From positions 124,486,263 through 124,519,460 of the forward strand of contig JBOZIK010000001.1 in NCBI GenBank assembly GCA_051453625.1: a stretch of DNA of 33,198 nucleotides, written 5' to 3'. The notes below the pieces were generated by a model that had not been told where the DNA came from, did not search any database, and was given only the letters and a program-made list of their open reading frames with translations. The stretch is from Welwitschia mirabilis. Lineage: Eukaryota > Gnetophyta > Gnetopsida > Welwitschiales. Positions 23,117 through 32,495 of the stretch are shown piece by piece (the stretch's first letter is position 1; each line of letters begins with the position of its first letter). The position numbers and the translations under genes were made by a program.

Positions 23117-23939
23117 TAGCATCNNNNNNNNNNTTTATGAGTAGTGTATTGAAGATATCGTTTAAAATACACTTTAGTTTACTCTCTAACTACTTTGGAC
23201 TCTACCTTATAAATGCTTACTACATTCATACTTCATATATTATTATAGTCATATTTGACACCATCATAGACACCATTCCTATAGGGTTACTGACCATTAT
23301 GAACGACTTAAAGGTACACATGGAATTAGTCATCTTAATGTCTATTTACATTTAACTTGATGATTTATAAAATCATTCCACCCATTCATCACCACCTTTA
23401 CTATAGACATAGCTATAGCCAAAGTAGTTAATAGGTTTGATAGTTTTATTATATGTCTTACTACCTTGATCTAGGCATTAGACTTGAGTTTTCTACTTGG
23501 TTTTCTTACTTTATCTCTTTCTCTCCTCATTTTTGGCCTCTGTCTTATAGTTGTTTTATTAGGATTTAGTTTTTTAAAATATTTATTTTTTTAAAAATTA
23601 TATCTTCTTTGTCATTAAATTCTTGTTCTAATAACTAGTCAGTGAACTAGTCAGTGATAGTTTGTTGAGCTATCATCCCAATGATAGATTAATGACAAAG
23701 AAGTTCTTATTTCTTTCATCATGGGTAGCTATTTTAAGCATGATTTATGCATAAAATATAATTAATCTACATTTGTTTTTATGTTTCAGTATGCAGAACT
23801 AATATTTTTCTTATTATGTGTGTTGTGTAGTTCCACTTACCAATCCTACTCCATTGTTTGAAATAAAAACAAGTGTACTATCACAGATGAACTACAATTC
23901 TATGATTGTATTTACATACAAATTAAAAATTTTTAGAAG
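23117..23939 (+). other. Downstream part of the 3' region of element B
   Basis: It holds a 10-N gap at 23124-23133 and a hydrophobic frame at 23137-23355 (FDTIIDTIPIGLLTIMNDLK among others) that may be the tail of the third ORF or chance. Near 23632-23657 AACTAGTCAGTGA stands twice in tandem. At 23676-23696 CCAATGATAGATTAATGACA resembles the repeat flank at 18827-18850. Confidence 0.4.
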
Positions 23940-24172
23940 ATGAAAGTTATTATGGTAATCACGATGCAGAATGCTATATGTAATGACCCCTTACCAGTTG
24001 TTCCCTCTACATTAATGGTCAAGAAATTCTTTGAGGATGTTAATAATGATCTACTTTGTACCATCTTGGGATATATGTAGAGTGTAACACCATTGTCATC
24101 CATGTTAATGCACCATAGGATTTTGTTTAGTTGAAGTATGATGGCATGCATGTTTACCATGATGAAACACAG
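23940..24172 (+). pseudogene. Coding-like island 1 in the 3' region of element B
   Basis: A clean frame of 46 codons (23940-24080) reads MKVIMVITMQNAI and VVPSTLMVKKFFEDVNNDLL. A shifted frame then reads NTIVIHVNAP, stop, DFV, stop, LKYDGMHVYHDETQ, up to CAG before GTAATA at 24173, a splice-donor-like border. The composition is more protein-like than that of the neighbouring T-rich frames. I do not recognise the family. It could be part of the third ORF, a captured host gene fragment, or chance. Confidence 0.3.
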
Positions 24173-24199
24173 GTAATACAGATTTCTTTTAACTACTTT

Positions 24200-24425
24200 A
24201 GCTTCTTTTCTGACTTATGTCTTCATTGCTTTTATACTTTCTATATTCCTTCTTATGCTTGAATAAAGTATTTTCACTTCTCTCCCTTATTCCCTTATTA
24301 TACTTCTCTTACATAATCTTCTATCCATTCTTATTTCCTTACTTCCATCTCATTTTTCTTTTTCTTTCTTTTTTTTCCCTCTCTTTTTTAAAAATATTAT
24401 ACTTCTTATTCCCTATTTGTACATA
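24200..24425 (+). other. T/C-rich tract
   Basis: Long stretches of T with C, giving a Leu/Phe/Ser/Tyr-only frame at 24217-24426 that I reject as a gene. It lies between the two coding-like islands. Confidence 0.6.
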
Positions 24426-24703
24426 GTCTTATAGCTTTTATTACTCTCTCTACTAAGATAGTTTGATTACTACAAAGGATGATGTATGATGTAATAATTT
24501 ATTTCATTACTATTTTTATTACCTATGCTCTTATTTCTAATATTCTCATTATTCATTTGTGTTATCTCAAATCTACATCCAAAATATGGATAGTGTACTA
24601 GCATGTTTTATCTCTTAGGATTACTATACTAGGGATTATTTGTTGGTTCTTATTTTGTCTCTTTAACAAAAGTTACAAGATGTTATTTTAATATTCATTA
24701 TAG

Positions 24704-24811
24704 GAATTTAAAGATATACTGGATTTTAATATCATCTACCAAGGATGTAGTAATGCTCTATCTAAGGAGTACACTTATTTTAAGCATACATCTATAATAA
24801 GATTTGATTAG
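24704..24811 (+). pseudogene. Coding-like island 2 in the 3' region of element B
   Basis: Directly after ATTCATTATAG, a splice-acceptor-like end, a frame of 35 codons reads EFKDILDFNIIYQGCSNALS and KEYTYFKHTSIIRFD before TAG at 24809. Together with the donor-like border at 24173 it could be the second exon of a spliced unit. I do not recognise the product, and short frames like this arise by chance. Confidence 0.25.
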
Positions 24812-24949
24812 ATCTCTTTTTTGTTTTACAAATGATATGTCACAATAACTATAATCAAAATCTATTCTTACACATTCCTTATATTCCAATTTTCTTTATC
24901 ATGTAATCCACTCCTTTTTCCATTCTCAACTTTTACAAAAGACTACTAA

Positions 24950-24964
24950 AGACTTAGTGGAGGG
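24950..24964 (+). promoter_or_regulatory. Polypurine tract of element B
   Basis: The plus strand reads GACTTAGTGGAGGG immediately before TGATAATGG, the start of the 3' LTR. A purine-rich tract touching the LTR is the primer for plus-strand DNA synthesis. The GTGGAGGG core is well preserved for so old a copy. Confidence 0.65.
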
Positions 24965-25922
24965 TGATAATGGATAATAAATCTATACTAATATATGATA
25001 GAGTTTTACATCATTTTTAGTTTTTTTAAGTAAATAGTAGAATTTTATGTTATTTTTATTTTTTCAAGTATAATAAATAAGCATGAAAACCATTTTCTAT
25101 TTCCGTAGTTAGATATCTTTAGATGGCTTTATTTGTATTGATGTCATAATTGATTTGGCATCTTTTTGATCCAAGTATAGTTAGAGCTAAATTTTTCTCA
25201 TCATTAGTATATTATCATAGTGATAGTCTAATGATAAAGTATTTTCATACTTCCCTTCTAGATTTTCACATTAGCATCCCATGTTATCCTGACATATCAC
25301 TTATCCTACATCAACATGTCATCTCATCATTCTGATAGTTATGTAGCATGGCAAATACCCAAAAGTAATAGAGATTATTCCCTTCTTAGATTGTAATATG
25401 TAATAATAGTTTTGGTGATTGTTTAGTAGTTAGAAAAATTTTACTGATCATTAAGTTGTCATCCCGATAATAGTGCAACAATATCCAATTTTATTAATTT
25501 ATTATAACTAATTATGAAAGTTGGCTATTACAAAAGTTATGCCTTCTTTAACCTCATAACCACCTAATTCCTCATCAAATTCATGAATTCATACCTGCTG
25601 ATGTACATATTGGATAGAAATTTTACTACATAATAGACTCTATAACATTTTGGAATCTGTTATCCATAAAATTATTTATAATAAAAGGGTTATCTTCTTT
25701 GATTTTCTTCACATTACGATTTCTCATTATTATCTATGAATTAATGCTAGATAGGTTTTTAGTTTTCTTTCATGAAAAGATCTCTTATCCCATGTCTACA
25801 TCATCAGTTTACTTCACTTATTGATGTTTGTGATGTATTCTTGAATGCATTATTTTGTTACTTACTTTTCTGTTACTAGTATTGCATGACATAAGTCATT
25901 CTAATAGAATCCTTACTACCCT
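24965..25922 (+). repeat. 3' LTR of element B, right end lost in the gap
   Basis: It begins TGATAATGGATAATAAATCT and aligns with 11520-12385. The visible part is longer than the matching 5' part because of a tandem duplication of about 37 bases (24998-25032 and 25034-25070) and about 60 bases near 25172-25232 that the 5' copy lacks. From the 5' copy about 45 more bases are expected inside the gap at 25923-26022. DNA right of the gap does not resemble the sequence following the 5' LTR, so the element ends in the gap. Confidence 0.75.
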
Positions 25923-26022
25923 NNNNNNNNNNNNNNNNNNNNNNNNNNNNNNNNNNNNNNNNNNNNNNNNNNNNNNNNNNNNNNNNNNNNNNNNNNNNNN
26001 NNNNNNNNNNNNNNNNNNNNNN
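25923..26022. other. Assembly gap of 100 N
   Basis: Placeholder-length gap hiding the right end of element B and any target-site duplication. Confidence 0.95.
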
Positions 26023-26298
26023 TGCATGATTTTCACCATGCCATTTCCTAGAGTGAACATACCATCAACATAAAAAAACACACTAGTAGTACAAGTCCTA
26101 TACATTGTTAAAGGGTCCCAAAGAATAGCATCTTCTACAACTATTTACAAGGCAGGCAAGAATTCAGAAATTAAAAGCACTACCCACCTATCCTTTCTGC
26201 TACTACTACCAAAACCATCTACATATATGTATAAGTATAAGCATACTTACAATTTGGACAGAATTTACATGTGCCATCATCATCAACCAAATTAGTTC

Positions 26299-26600
26299 TT
26301 AGCATATATCATTTAGATTAAAGACATTTCCAAGATGGGCTCCAAGAAGAACCCATTTCCTCTTTTTGTTTCTTCTATTGTTTGTTTTCAGAGAAGGTTT
26401 CTGAGGAGATATGATCATGTCATTCAAGTGAGAATGTGGATTGCTGAGTGAACTGTAATTCTCTTCATTCTCATTGTTATCTTACTCATATTGCTCATGC
26501 TTATTCCTAGGTGCTTACTTTTGGTAAAGCTTATAAGTGGATGAATCCCTGTCTGAGCCATCCGTATCTGCACCATGTAGCTTTGGCTATAAGAAAAATG
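26299..26600 (-). pseudogene. Unidentified coding-like segment, minus strand
   Basis: One minus-strand frame from about 26573 to 26299 reads DTDGSDRDSSTYKLYQK, a stop, APRNKHEQYE, a stop, then DNNENEENYSSLSNPHSHLN, DMIISPQKPSLKTNNRRNKK and RKWVLLGAHLGN to TAA at 26299. It is rich in Ser, Asn, Asp, Glu, Lys and Arg, with a basic NNRRNKKRK cluster resembling a nuclear localisation signal, and is clearly less A+T-rich than the surroundings. In another frame shortly downstream, DDDGTCKFCPNC ends next to GTAAGT on the minus strand (about 26250), a donor-like border. The two stops make it a pseudogene, a false frame, or exons with introns that I have misplaced. I do not recognise the family. Confidence 0.3.
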
Positions 26601-27214
26601 TCATGTTGCATAGCTTCCTCTTGATTTATACAGCCTAAAAATAACAAGTCAATAACAAACCCATAAACCTTAATAATATAAATCTTAATTTCTAATCTTA
26701 GAAAACCTAAGATTATAGTATTATAATCTTGAATTAGGAGAGAATTAAAGAGAACCTTAAAAGAGCAAGGGCTATCAATTAGGTCAGTATTAAGGCCTTG
26801 CACTTAAAACATTATTATCAGTATTATTAAGATCAGTATTATAATTTTTTTTTGAAATTATTTCCTCTTTTCTGTCAACTAGCAACATAACCTATATTGA
26901 TATAAATAATATGGTAGCTACAAAACTTATAATGCTGACTACAAGAATTTGATTAGCTATCTTAATAATGTTTATAAATTATTTGGTTCTCTTCTCATGA
27001 AATTATTATGATTTTTTTGGATTCAATGAAATAGAAGAGTAAGAGAACAATTTCATTGCCATCAAAGGCATGCATAACTTTCAGTCTATGTTTTATTTAT
27101 AGTCAAATTTGCAAAATAACTACCTTTGAACTAGTGTTCTTTTTTTCTTAATTAGTTGGTACTATTATGTAATTTTTTTTCCTTGAGTTATACCTTTTGC
27201 AGCATTTATTTGCT
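26601..27214. other. A+T-rich stretch without recognisable gene
   Basis: A minus-strand frame at 26531-26803 overlaps the island in another register and has no motif. Words TTAAGATCAGTATTATAAT and ATTATTATCAGTATTATTAA form a small direct repeat near 26808-26845. Confidence 0.5.
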
Positions 27215-27490
27215 AACACGCCTCAAAAGCCTATATAGATGTTTCTTTAGAAAATGCCTTAAAACACCTATTAAGGTGTTTCTTTAAAAGAATGCCTTAA
27301 ATCACCTATTAAGGCATTTCTTTGAAAAGCATCTTAAAAAGTATTTTAAGGCATTTCTTGAAAAAGCACCTTAAATACCTGTTAAGGCATTTTTATTTAA
27401 ACACCTTAGAAATGCCTTAAAAGCATAAAGGCTTTTAAGGCGATGTCTTTTAAAGCATTTTATAAAGAAATGCCTTAAAAGCATTTAATA
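27215..27490. repeat. Array of alternating GCCTTAA / TTAAGGC palindromic words
   Basis: The 7-base word GCCTTAA occurs exactly at 27256, 27294, 27414 and 27472. Its reverse complement TTAAGGC occurs at 27309, 27346, 27382 and 27435. One-base variants lie at 27271 (TTAAGGT), 27367 (CACCTTAA) and 27402 (CACCTTAG). Each word is flanked by A- or T-runs, giving AAATGCCTTAAA and its complement TTTAAGGCATTT. Neighbouring words of opposite sense can pair into many hairpins. I know no standard element with this array; a foldback-type element or a subterminal repeat region of a DNA transposon are options. Confidence 0.85.
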
Positions 27491-29035
27491 AAAAACCATA
27501 ATTACGAGCAAATTTTTTTACAAAAGATAAATTTGAAAGTTATAAAATAGGCTCATAAAACACATCACATAAATAAATGACAAGTAATGCATAATGTGTA
27601 ATTAAATTTGAAAATTTTATGTCATAAAAGATCTAAATTAAGTTAAACATTTTTGAAAATGAGCCAGTAAATGGGTCAAAAAAAAAAAAAAAGAAAAAGC
27701 AATACGTCCCGTATTGGAAAATAAAGCAAAAAAAGAAAAGGGGAGTGAAAATGCAAGTAAAAGAGAATAACTTTTTAAATGAAGTGCAAAGCTAAGTAAT
27801 GTTAGATTTGTAAAATATAGATCTATGAAATATTCTAACAAGTAAAGAGTGGACAATAAAAATGAATCATCACAAAAAGAACATGAGTAGGGATTACAAC
27901 ACTAAAAATATAAAGAAAACACTTATCAAAGTAAGAAATTATCTTTTATAGAAAACTTAAACAAGGAAAACATGCTAAGAAAATATGATAATGACTTTGA
28001 AATAACTAACCAAACCACAAAAGAAAATAAGAAAAATGTGCATAAGATAGCTCACCGATCTGATATTTTAACCTAGCAGACTTTCATGAAAGAAATTATA
28101 ACATCACTAGATGTGGAAAATGCATGACTTAATGTATAAAAATTCCATTCTATAAGGTAGTGATTATGATGGTGCTAGAGAAAATGCTTTAAACAATGAA
28201 TGGTCAAACCAAAGAATTACTCAAAAATGAACTCACCTATCGTCATCTCAAAGGAAACACCTAAATCTCAAGAAATGAAATGATCATGTGGGAAGACTAA
28301 GAGTCTAAGAAACAAGCAATGCCTCTAATGATACTAGGAACATCACTAGTTCCATAGGCTCAAAGTAAAATACAACTTTATTATTCATGATGAGGAGAGT
28401 GCAACTATAGTCAGAGAAGTAAGGACCTGTGAAGCATGATGAACTGACCTCCTGTGGAGTTTCCATAGTTACAATATTACACTACTGAAGGCTCTTCTCG
28501 AAAATATTTGCTTCAATGTACTTGTAGTAGGACATTATGGTAATCATGTTTTTGAGATAGCACAAATAGAAAATCTCATGATCTTTATTTTACTCTAATA
28601 AATAACATTTCACATAACCAACATTCCAAAAGACAAAGGTAAAAGTCATAAGATTAAGATAAAAAAGAACACTTTTAAATAATCTAAGACCTTTTTACCA
28701 TTGAAAAAAATATTAAAAATAAAGCATCTTCCTTCAATTAAAGTTTATGGATATGTGAATGTTTTAAGATCAGATGAATCCAATCTTACCATTGGTGCCT
28801 AAGTCAAAAGATTAATCATAGAAATAAATACATAAATAATATCTGAAAGATGATCAAATAATGCCATAATAACCTCTAAAGGAAAAAGCTAAGAGAAAAT
28901 TCAGATGGTTTACTTATGAGATTATAAATTTTACCCATTTATTTCTTGTAATTCTTAAGCAGTTAAGTTAAAAATCTCAATAGAGTCATAAAAATGTATT
29001 TTCTCAAAATAACAGGAAATAAAAATCAATATTAA
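27491..29035. other. A+T-rich stretch without recognised gene
   Basis: No motif recognised on either strand. The best minus-strand frame is 53 codons at 28466-28305 (METPQEVSSSCF start), unrecognised. A 72-codon minus-strand frame at 27638-27856 is Leu/Phe/Ser-rich and depends on a poly-A tract. Confidence 0.5.
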
Positions 29036-29590
29036 CTATCGTCCTCCTCATCATTAAGATGATAGATAAGATGACAGAGACAAAGAAATAGAAAATTAAT
29101 GGAAAAACATAGAAAATTATCAGGGAGCTAGAAAGGTTAATAAAACTGACTATCCTCCATCTTGTCTTAAGGATGATGGAGGAGAAGACAAATTATTATT
29201 GTAAAAAAAAAAAAATAGAAACTACAAACAAAAATAAAAAATGAAAATAGAAAATGAAATTAGAGACTATCAAAACAGAAAAGTAAAAAGAAAAATAAGA
29301 AGGCAAGAAAATTTTATTTAATTTCTAAATCTAAAGCAAACTTTTATTTAAAATAAAGAAGGGAAAAATGAGGATCTATTTTGGTCTCAAGATTTTTAGA
29401 GAAATAAAGTCTAAACTAGAAATTTCCAATTGATAAAACATAAGAGATGTACAATTATTTCCAAGTAAAATTAATTGGATAAAGAGAGGAGTAAGGGAGA
29501 GCACTCTATAATACCATATTAAAGCATAAATTTTGGAAGTCAAAGAGGAGAGAAATGATAACTATGAAAAAAGATTGTTATTGAATGTAA
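29036..29590 (-). other. Leader-like segment with hairpins, related to the A/C family
   Basis: GTCCTCCTCATCATTAAGATGATAG near 29041-29065 and the perfect inverted repeat TCCTCCATC (29153-29161) / GATGGAGGA (29175-29183) resemble the GTCCATC/GGATGAC hairpins in the leaders of elements A and C. This DNA stands where the pol region of element C should be, so C is probably interrupted or truncated at about 29.6 kb and joined to a piece of another family copy. Confidence 0.4.
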
Positions 29591-29869
29591 GAGTTTTATT
29601 TTAATCATCACAAAGTAAATTACTTTTTCATAATATTTCTTGAAAAGTTATGCTTCCTTACACTCTAAAGGTTGCATTTCTTCTTCATTCTTAAGTTGGT
29701 CATTACAAAGTAAATATTCATTTGATTTTATCTCTCTTTCTTCAAGTGGGTGATGTTGTAGAAATAAAGTTGGTTTGATATTACTTTCAATGTTTATTTC
29801 ATCATTACCTAAATCTTTCTCAGCTACATTAAAGACTCTAATTGAAACATTCTATTTCCAAAGTGACAT

Positions 29870-30180
29870 TTTATTATTCCTGCTCGTGTATCAATGATGT
29901 AGTGGGCTATTGCACAAAAGGCTTATCCTAAAAGTAAAGGGTATCCTTTGCTATACTTAATTGCTATGATAATCACATGTATGAGGTAGCAAGCCTCTTC
30001 ATTTTGTATTGCTAATTCTAATACAACTGTAGTAGGCTATATTCTATCCTTTAAACCAAGTCTCTTACAAAAGTGAAGTGGCATTGTGTTAACACTCGTT
30101 CCAATGTCAATTAATGCTTTTCTAATCTTTTTATTTATCTCCAAAGTAACATTCACCATTGTTGTTTCTGGATCTTTAAA
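29870..30180 (-). pseudogene. Aspartic protease remnant of element C
   Basis: The minus strand reads VNVTLEINKKIRKALIDIGT followed by SVNTMPLHFCKRLGL. This keeps the catalytic Asp-x-Gly as DIG in the D-[TSL]-G-ASVN-MP motif. VVLELAIQNEEACYLIHV, the GYPLLLG block and IDTRAGIIKCHFGN follow, matching V-VD-F--P-DF, P-ILGRPFL-T and ID---G-LTL--G of the retropepsin family. Stops near 30040 and 29930 inactivate it. The plus-strand frame at 30086-30304 is a shadow of this region. Confidence 0.75.
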
Positions 30181-30499
30181 TTTGGATGATTTTTATAACA
30201 CTAAATTTATGAGGGATTGGGTAAGAAAGACTTTGCTAGGAATGACTCATTTCTATTTTCTTCTTATTAAGTTCTTTCAAAGTTTTAAGTACCTCATATT
30301 TTAATGTAAAAGATTCCAAAAGGGTAAATTTATGCTTACATTTTTCATCAAGGCTTTTAAATGTTCATTGAAATTTAAATTATTGTTAAGCCCATCCATC
30401 CAAGGGGTGGTTTGTTGAGAAAGATTTTTCTTTTTCTTTTTGTCAAGAGAAGGGAAGTTATAATCTTCTAATATTTCAATGTCCTCTTCCTCTTATTCT

Positions 30500-32008
30500 T
30501 TATCATTTCTAAATTATTTTGGGAGGTGGAAGTTCACATGGAAGAGGGTTTATTTCTTATTCACTTCTTATCACAACCTTACAATCTTTTCTTAGTTTAT
30601 TTGGATTTGGTAAAGGTTGTGTTACTAAATTTCCTTGAGGTTTTTGATTTACTAATAATGTTTGTTGAAAGATGTTTACCTTGTTTTCTATGTTGACATT
30701 TGTTCTTTTAAGTTTATCTATAAGATTTGTGAATTTATTATTTAGATATTGAAATTTTGATGGTCCTGGTTGAGGGTTTAAGTTTTCGAATTAATTTCTA
30801 AATGATTGAGAATTATTTTGGAAATGAGTATTTAGTCTAGGTTATGCCTGATTTTTATTTCTGAAGTTTTTAGATGGTTGGTTAAAAGCATAAACATATT
30901 TATGAATTCTTTCTTTGTATGTTGACAAAAAAGGACAGTTTTTGGTGACATGATAATTATCCTCATATAAATCACAAGTTTGTACAATATTTCTTTGGGT
31001 TATAGTTTTGGCATCTAAGATCATTTTTGCATACTTCTTTAAGATTATTGTAAAATCTCTCTTGGAATTTATAGGATTGGATTATACCTCTTTTTGTTGT
31101 TTAACCTCCTTTAAGTCTTTGATCAGTTAGCTTACAGTTAGATTTTCTTTAGGAGTTGACTAAGTTTGACTTACCTCCATAAGTTCTTTTAATTTTATGC
31201 AGGCATCATCTAGTGTAAGGTTGATGAGGTTTCCTCCATAAGAAAAATCTATAAGTTGTTTCATGTGTGGAATTAGCCCACTATAGAAGTATTATATAAG
31301 TTTTATTGATGAAAAAGCATCTACTGGATTAGAATGGTAAGATACAAAGAAAAACTCATATGTGAAGGCATAGTCTTCATTTGGTTTTTGTTGAAAATTG
31401 ATTACCTTCTTTTTTCTTTTTCTTATAGTTTTTTCACTCATAAATCTATTTACAAAGGTTTCCTAGACTTGATCCCATGTTTTAAGCATTTGTGGGATAT
31501 GGTTTTCAGCCAATTGTTTAGTCCACCCTTTAATGTCATGAAAATATTACCATATATGTTTTATTAGTTATTTTTTTTCTTACCATTTTCTGAGGTGAGG
31601 ATTAGTTGTTTAATGTTTGTAATGTGTTAAAGGGGAACCTCATCATCTTCTCCACTAAAAGTAGGGTAGGCATTTAGATCAACATCATCTCCTTAGGGTA
31701 GATCAAAAGAAATTAAAATTTCTTGTTTTTAATTAGCTAACAATTCTCTAAGAGTGAGGTTTCATTAGGGGTAGAAGATCCTATCACTTATCTTTGCGCA
31801 CAGGAGGTACTTGACATTGTGAATTGGTTTTTTTTTCTATAGGATTTTTGTAAAGAAAATCTAACTTAGAAAACATAAATTCAGAATGAGGTTTAAGTCC
31901 ACCTGGAGATCACTTTTTTAATTTGTTTTCTATATTCAGTAGTCCTTCTTTAATGTTCTTTTCTATTAGTAGATTTTCTCTCTAATATTTTATTTCAAGA
32001 TTGATCAT
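30500..32008 (-). pseudogene. gag remnant of element C
   Basis: A start at 32008 gives MINLEIKY, stop, RENLLIEKNIKEGLLNIE, aligning with the Gag start of element A. ELLANKKQEI-like, DDVDLNAYPTFSGEDDE and IKQLILTSENGKK follow at about 31750-31600. HDIKGWTKQLAENHIPQMLK and TWDQV come at about 31540-31470 with FVNRF, the W-----P-SI-TWD-L---F--RF block of plant Gag. The C-terminal part holds a zinc knuckle at about 30990-30950. Its length, about 500 codons, is normal. Many stops and shifts. Confidence 0.75.
30842..31024 (-). pseudogene. Gag zinc-knuckle segment of element C
   Basis: This open piece has CDLYEDNYHVTKNC, the CX2CX4HX4C zinc knuckle with the second Cys replaced by Tyr. All spacings are exact. 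The zinc knuckle of Gag binds RNA during packaging; with one ligand lost it should not fold. NQPSKNFRNKNQA follows, a Gln/Asn-rich tail usual in plant Gag. Confidence 0.75.
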
Positions 32009-32474
32009 ATTACAGCATCCTGCAAATAACAAACAATAGAAAACAAGATAAAAAATAATAGATTTTTGTCCTGTCTATCATGGGGATGACAGAGAGAATG
32101 ATACATACAAAAATTAAACAAATAGAGACAAAACCAAAACCAAAACAAAAATCCAAAAACATAAAAAATTAGGATTTTCATCCATCTAAACATCACAAGA
32201 GATGATAGAAAATTGATTTATTTTAGAAAAAATGCAATCCAAAAATAAAACCAAAAGTAAAAATAGCACACTATTGTCCTAATTATTGTGGGGATGATAG
32301 AGGGGAGGACCAAAAATTTTTATAGAAAACTAAACCAAAAAAATTAAAACTAAAATATTGTACATAAAAAACCTACATTTCCTAATAAAATGCAATGTCG
32401 CACAAATAAATAATTGAATAGAGGTCTTATATACTCATCTGAATGATGACAACCTTTATATTCCTCAATAACCT
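32009..32474 (-). other. Leader of element C with hairpin motifs
   Basis: Non-coding stretch between primer-binding site and gag. GTCCTGTCTATCATGGGGAT at 32069-32088 continues to GACAGAGAG, giving an imperfect stem of TGTC-ATC with GATGACA. GTCCT at 32277-32281 and AGGAC about 30 bases further flank a GGGGATGATAG block. The same modules occur in the leader of element A. A 63-codon minus-strand frame at 32005-32196 is low-complexity and not accepted. Confidence 0.5.
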
Positions 32475-32492
32475 TTCTTGGTAATGATGCCA
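32475..32492 (-). promoter_or_regulatory. Primer-binding site of element C, decayed tRNA-Asp type
   Basis: The plus strand reads TTCTTGGTAATGATGCCA. It matches the tRNA-Asp 3' end at 11 of 18 positions, and all seven mismatches are C-to-T or G-to-A. It lies in the same context as the site of element A, three bases before the TG of the LTR. Confidence 0.7.
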
Positions 32493-32495
32493 ATT

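Larger units (their letters stand above)
11520..25922 (+). mobile_element. Element B: long Athila-like Ty3/gypsy LTR retrotransposon, degenerate
   Basis: Direct repeats at 11520-12428 and from 24965 onward enclose plus-strand remnants of gag, protease, reverse transcriptase, RNase H and integrase in the order normal for Ty3/gypsy elements. A third, env-like ORF remnant follows before the 3' LTR. The pol motifs (FGLY, IF-DMI-NF-KIFM, FYWPTLFKDAYT, FKVNVQHLKSY) fit the Athila lineage better than the Tat or chromodomain lineages, and no chromodomain is visible at the integrase C-terminus. The 3' LTR runs into the gap at 25923, so the true end is probably near 25970 and the total about 14.4 kb. 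That is long even for Athila, because about 6.5 kb separates integrase and 3' LTR. Target-site duplications cannot be checked because the right end is missing. Confidence 0.8.
29600..32495 (-). mobile_element. Element C: minus-strand Athila-like retrotransposon, internal part
   Basis: From right to left the minus strand has a tRNA-Asp-type primer-binding site, hairpin leader, Gag N-terminus, Gag C-terminus with a zinc knuckle, and protease. Gag blocks are shared with element A, so both are one family. No reverse transcriptase is found left of 29.6 kb, where the element appears cut off. Confidence 0.75.

Noticed and set aside
24217-24426. Plus-strand frame of 69 codons
   Set aside because: Only Leu, Phe, Ser, Tyr and Ile from a T/C-rich tract; no motif.
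27638-27856. Minus-strand frame of 72 codons
   Set aside because: Depends on a poly-A tract and has a low-complexity Phe/Leu/Ser composition.
28305-28466. Minus-strand frame of 53 codons starting METPQEVSSSCF
   Set aside because: Somewhat protein-like, but short, without recognised motif or neighbouring support; kept only as a note.
30086-30304. Plus-strand frame of 72 codons
   Set aside because: Shadow of the minus-strand protease of element C.
31334-31567. Plus-strand frame of 77 codons
   Set aside because: Shadow of the minus-strand gag of element C, where the blocks HDIKGW and TWDQV are read.
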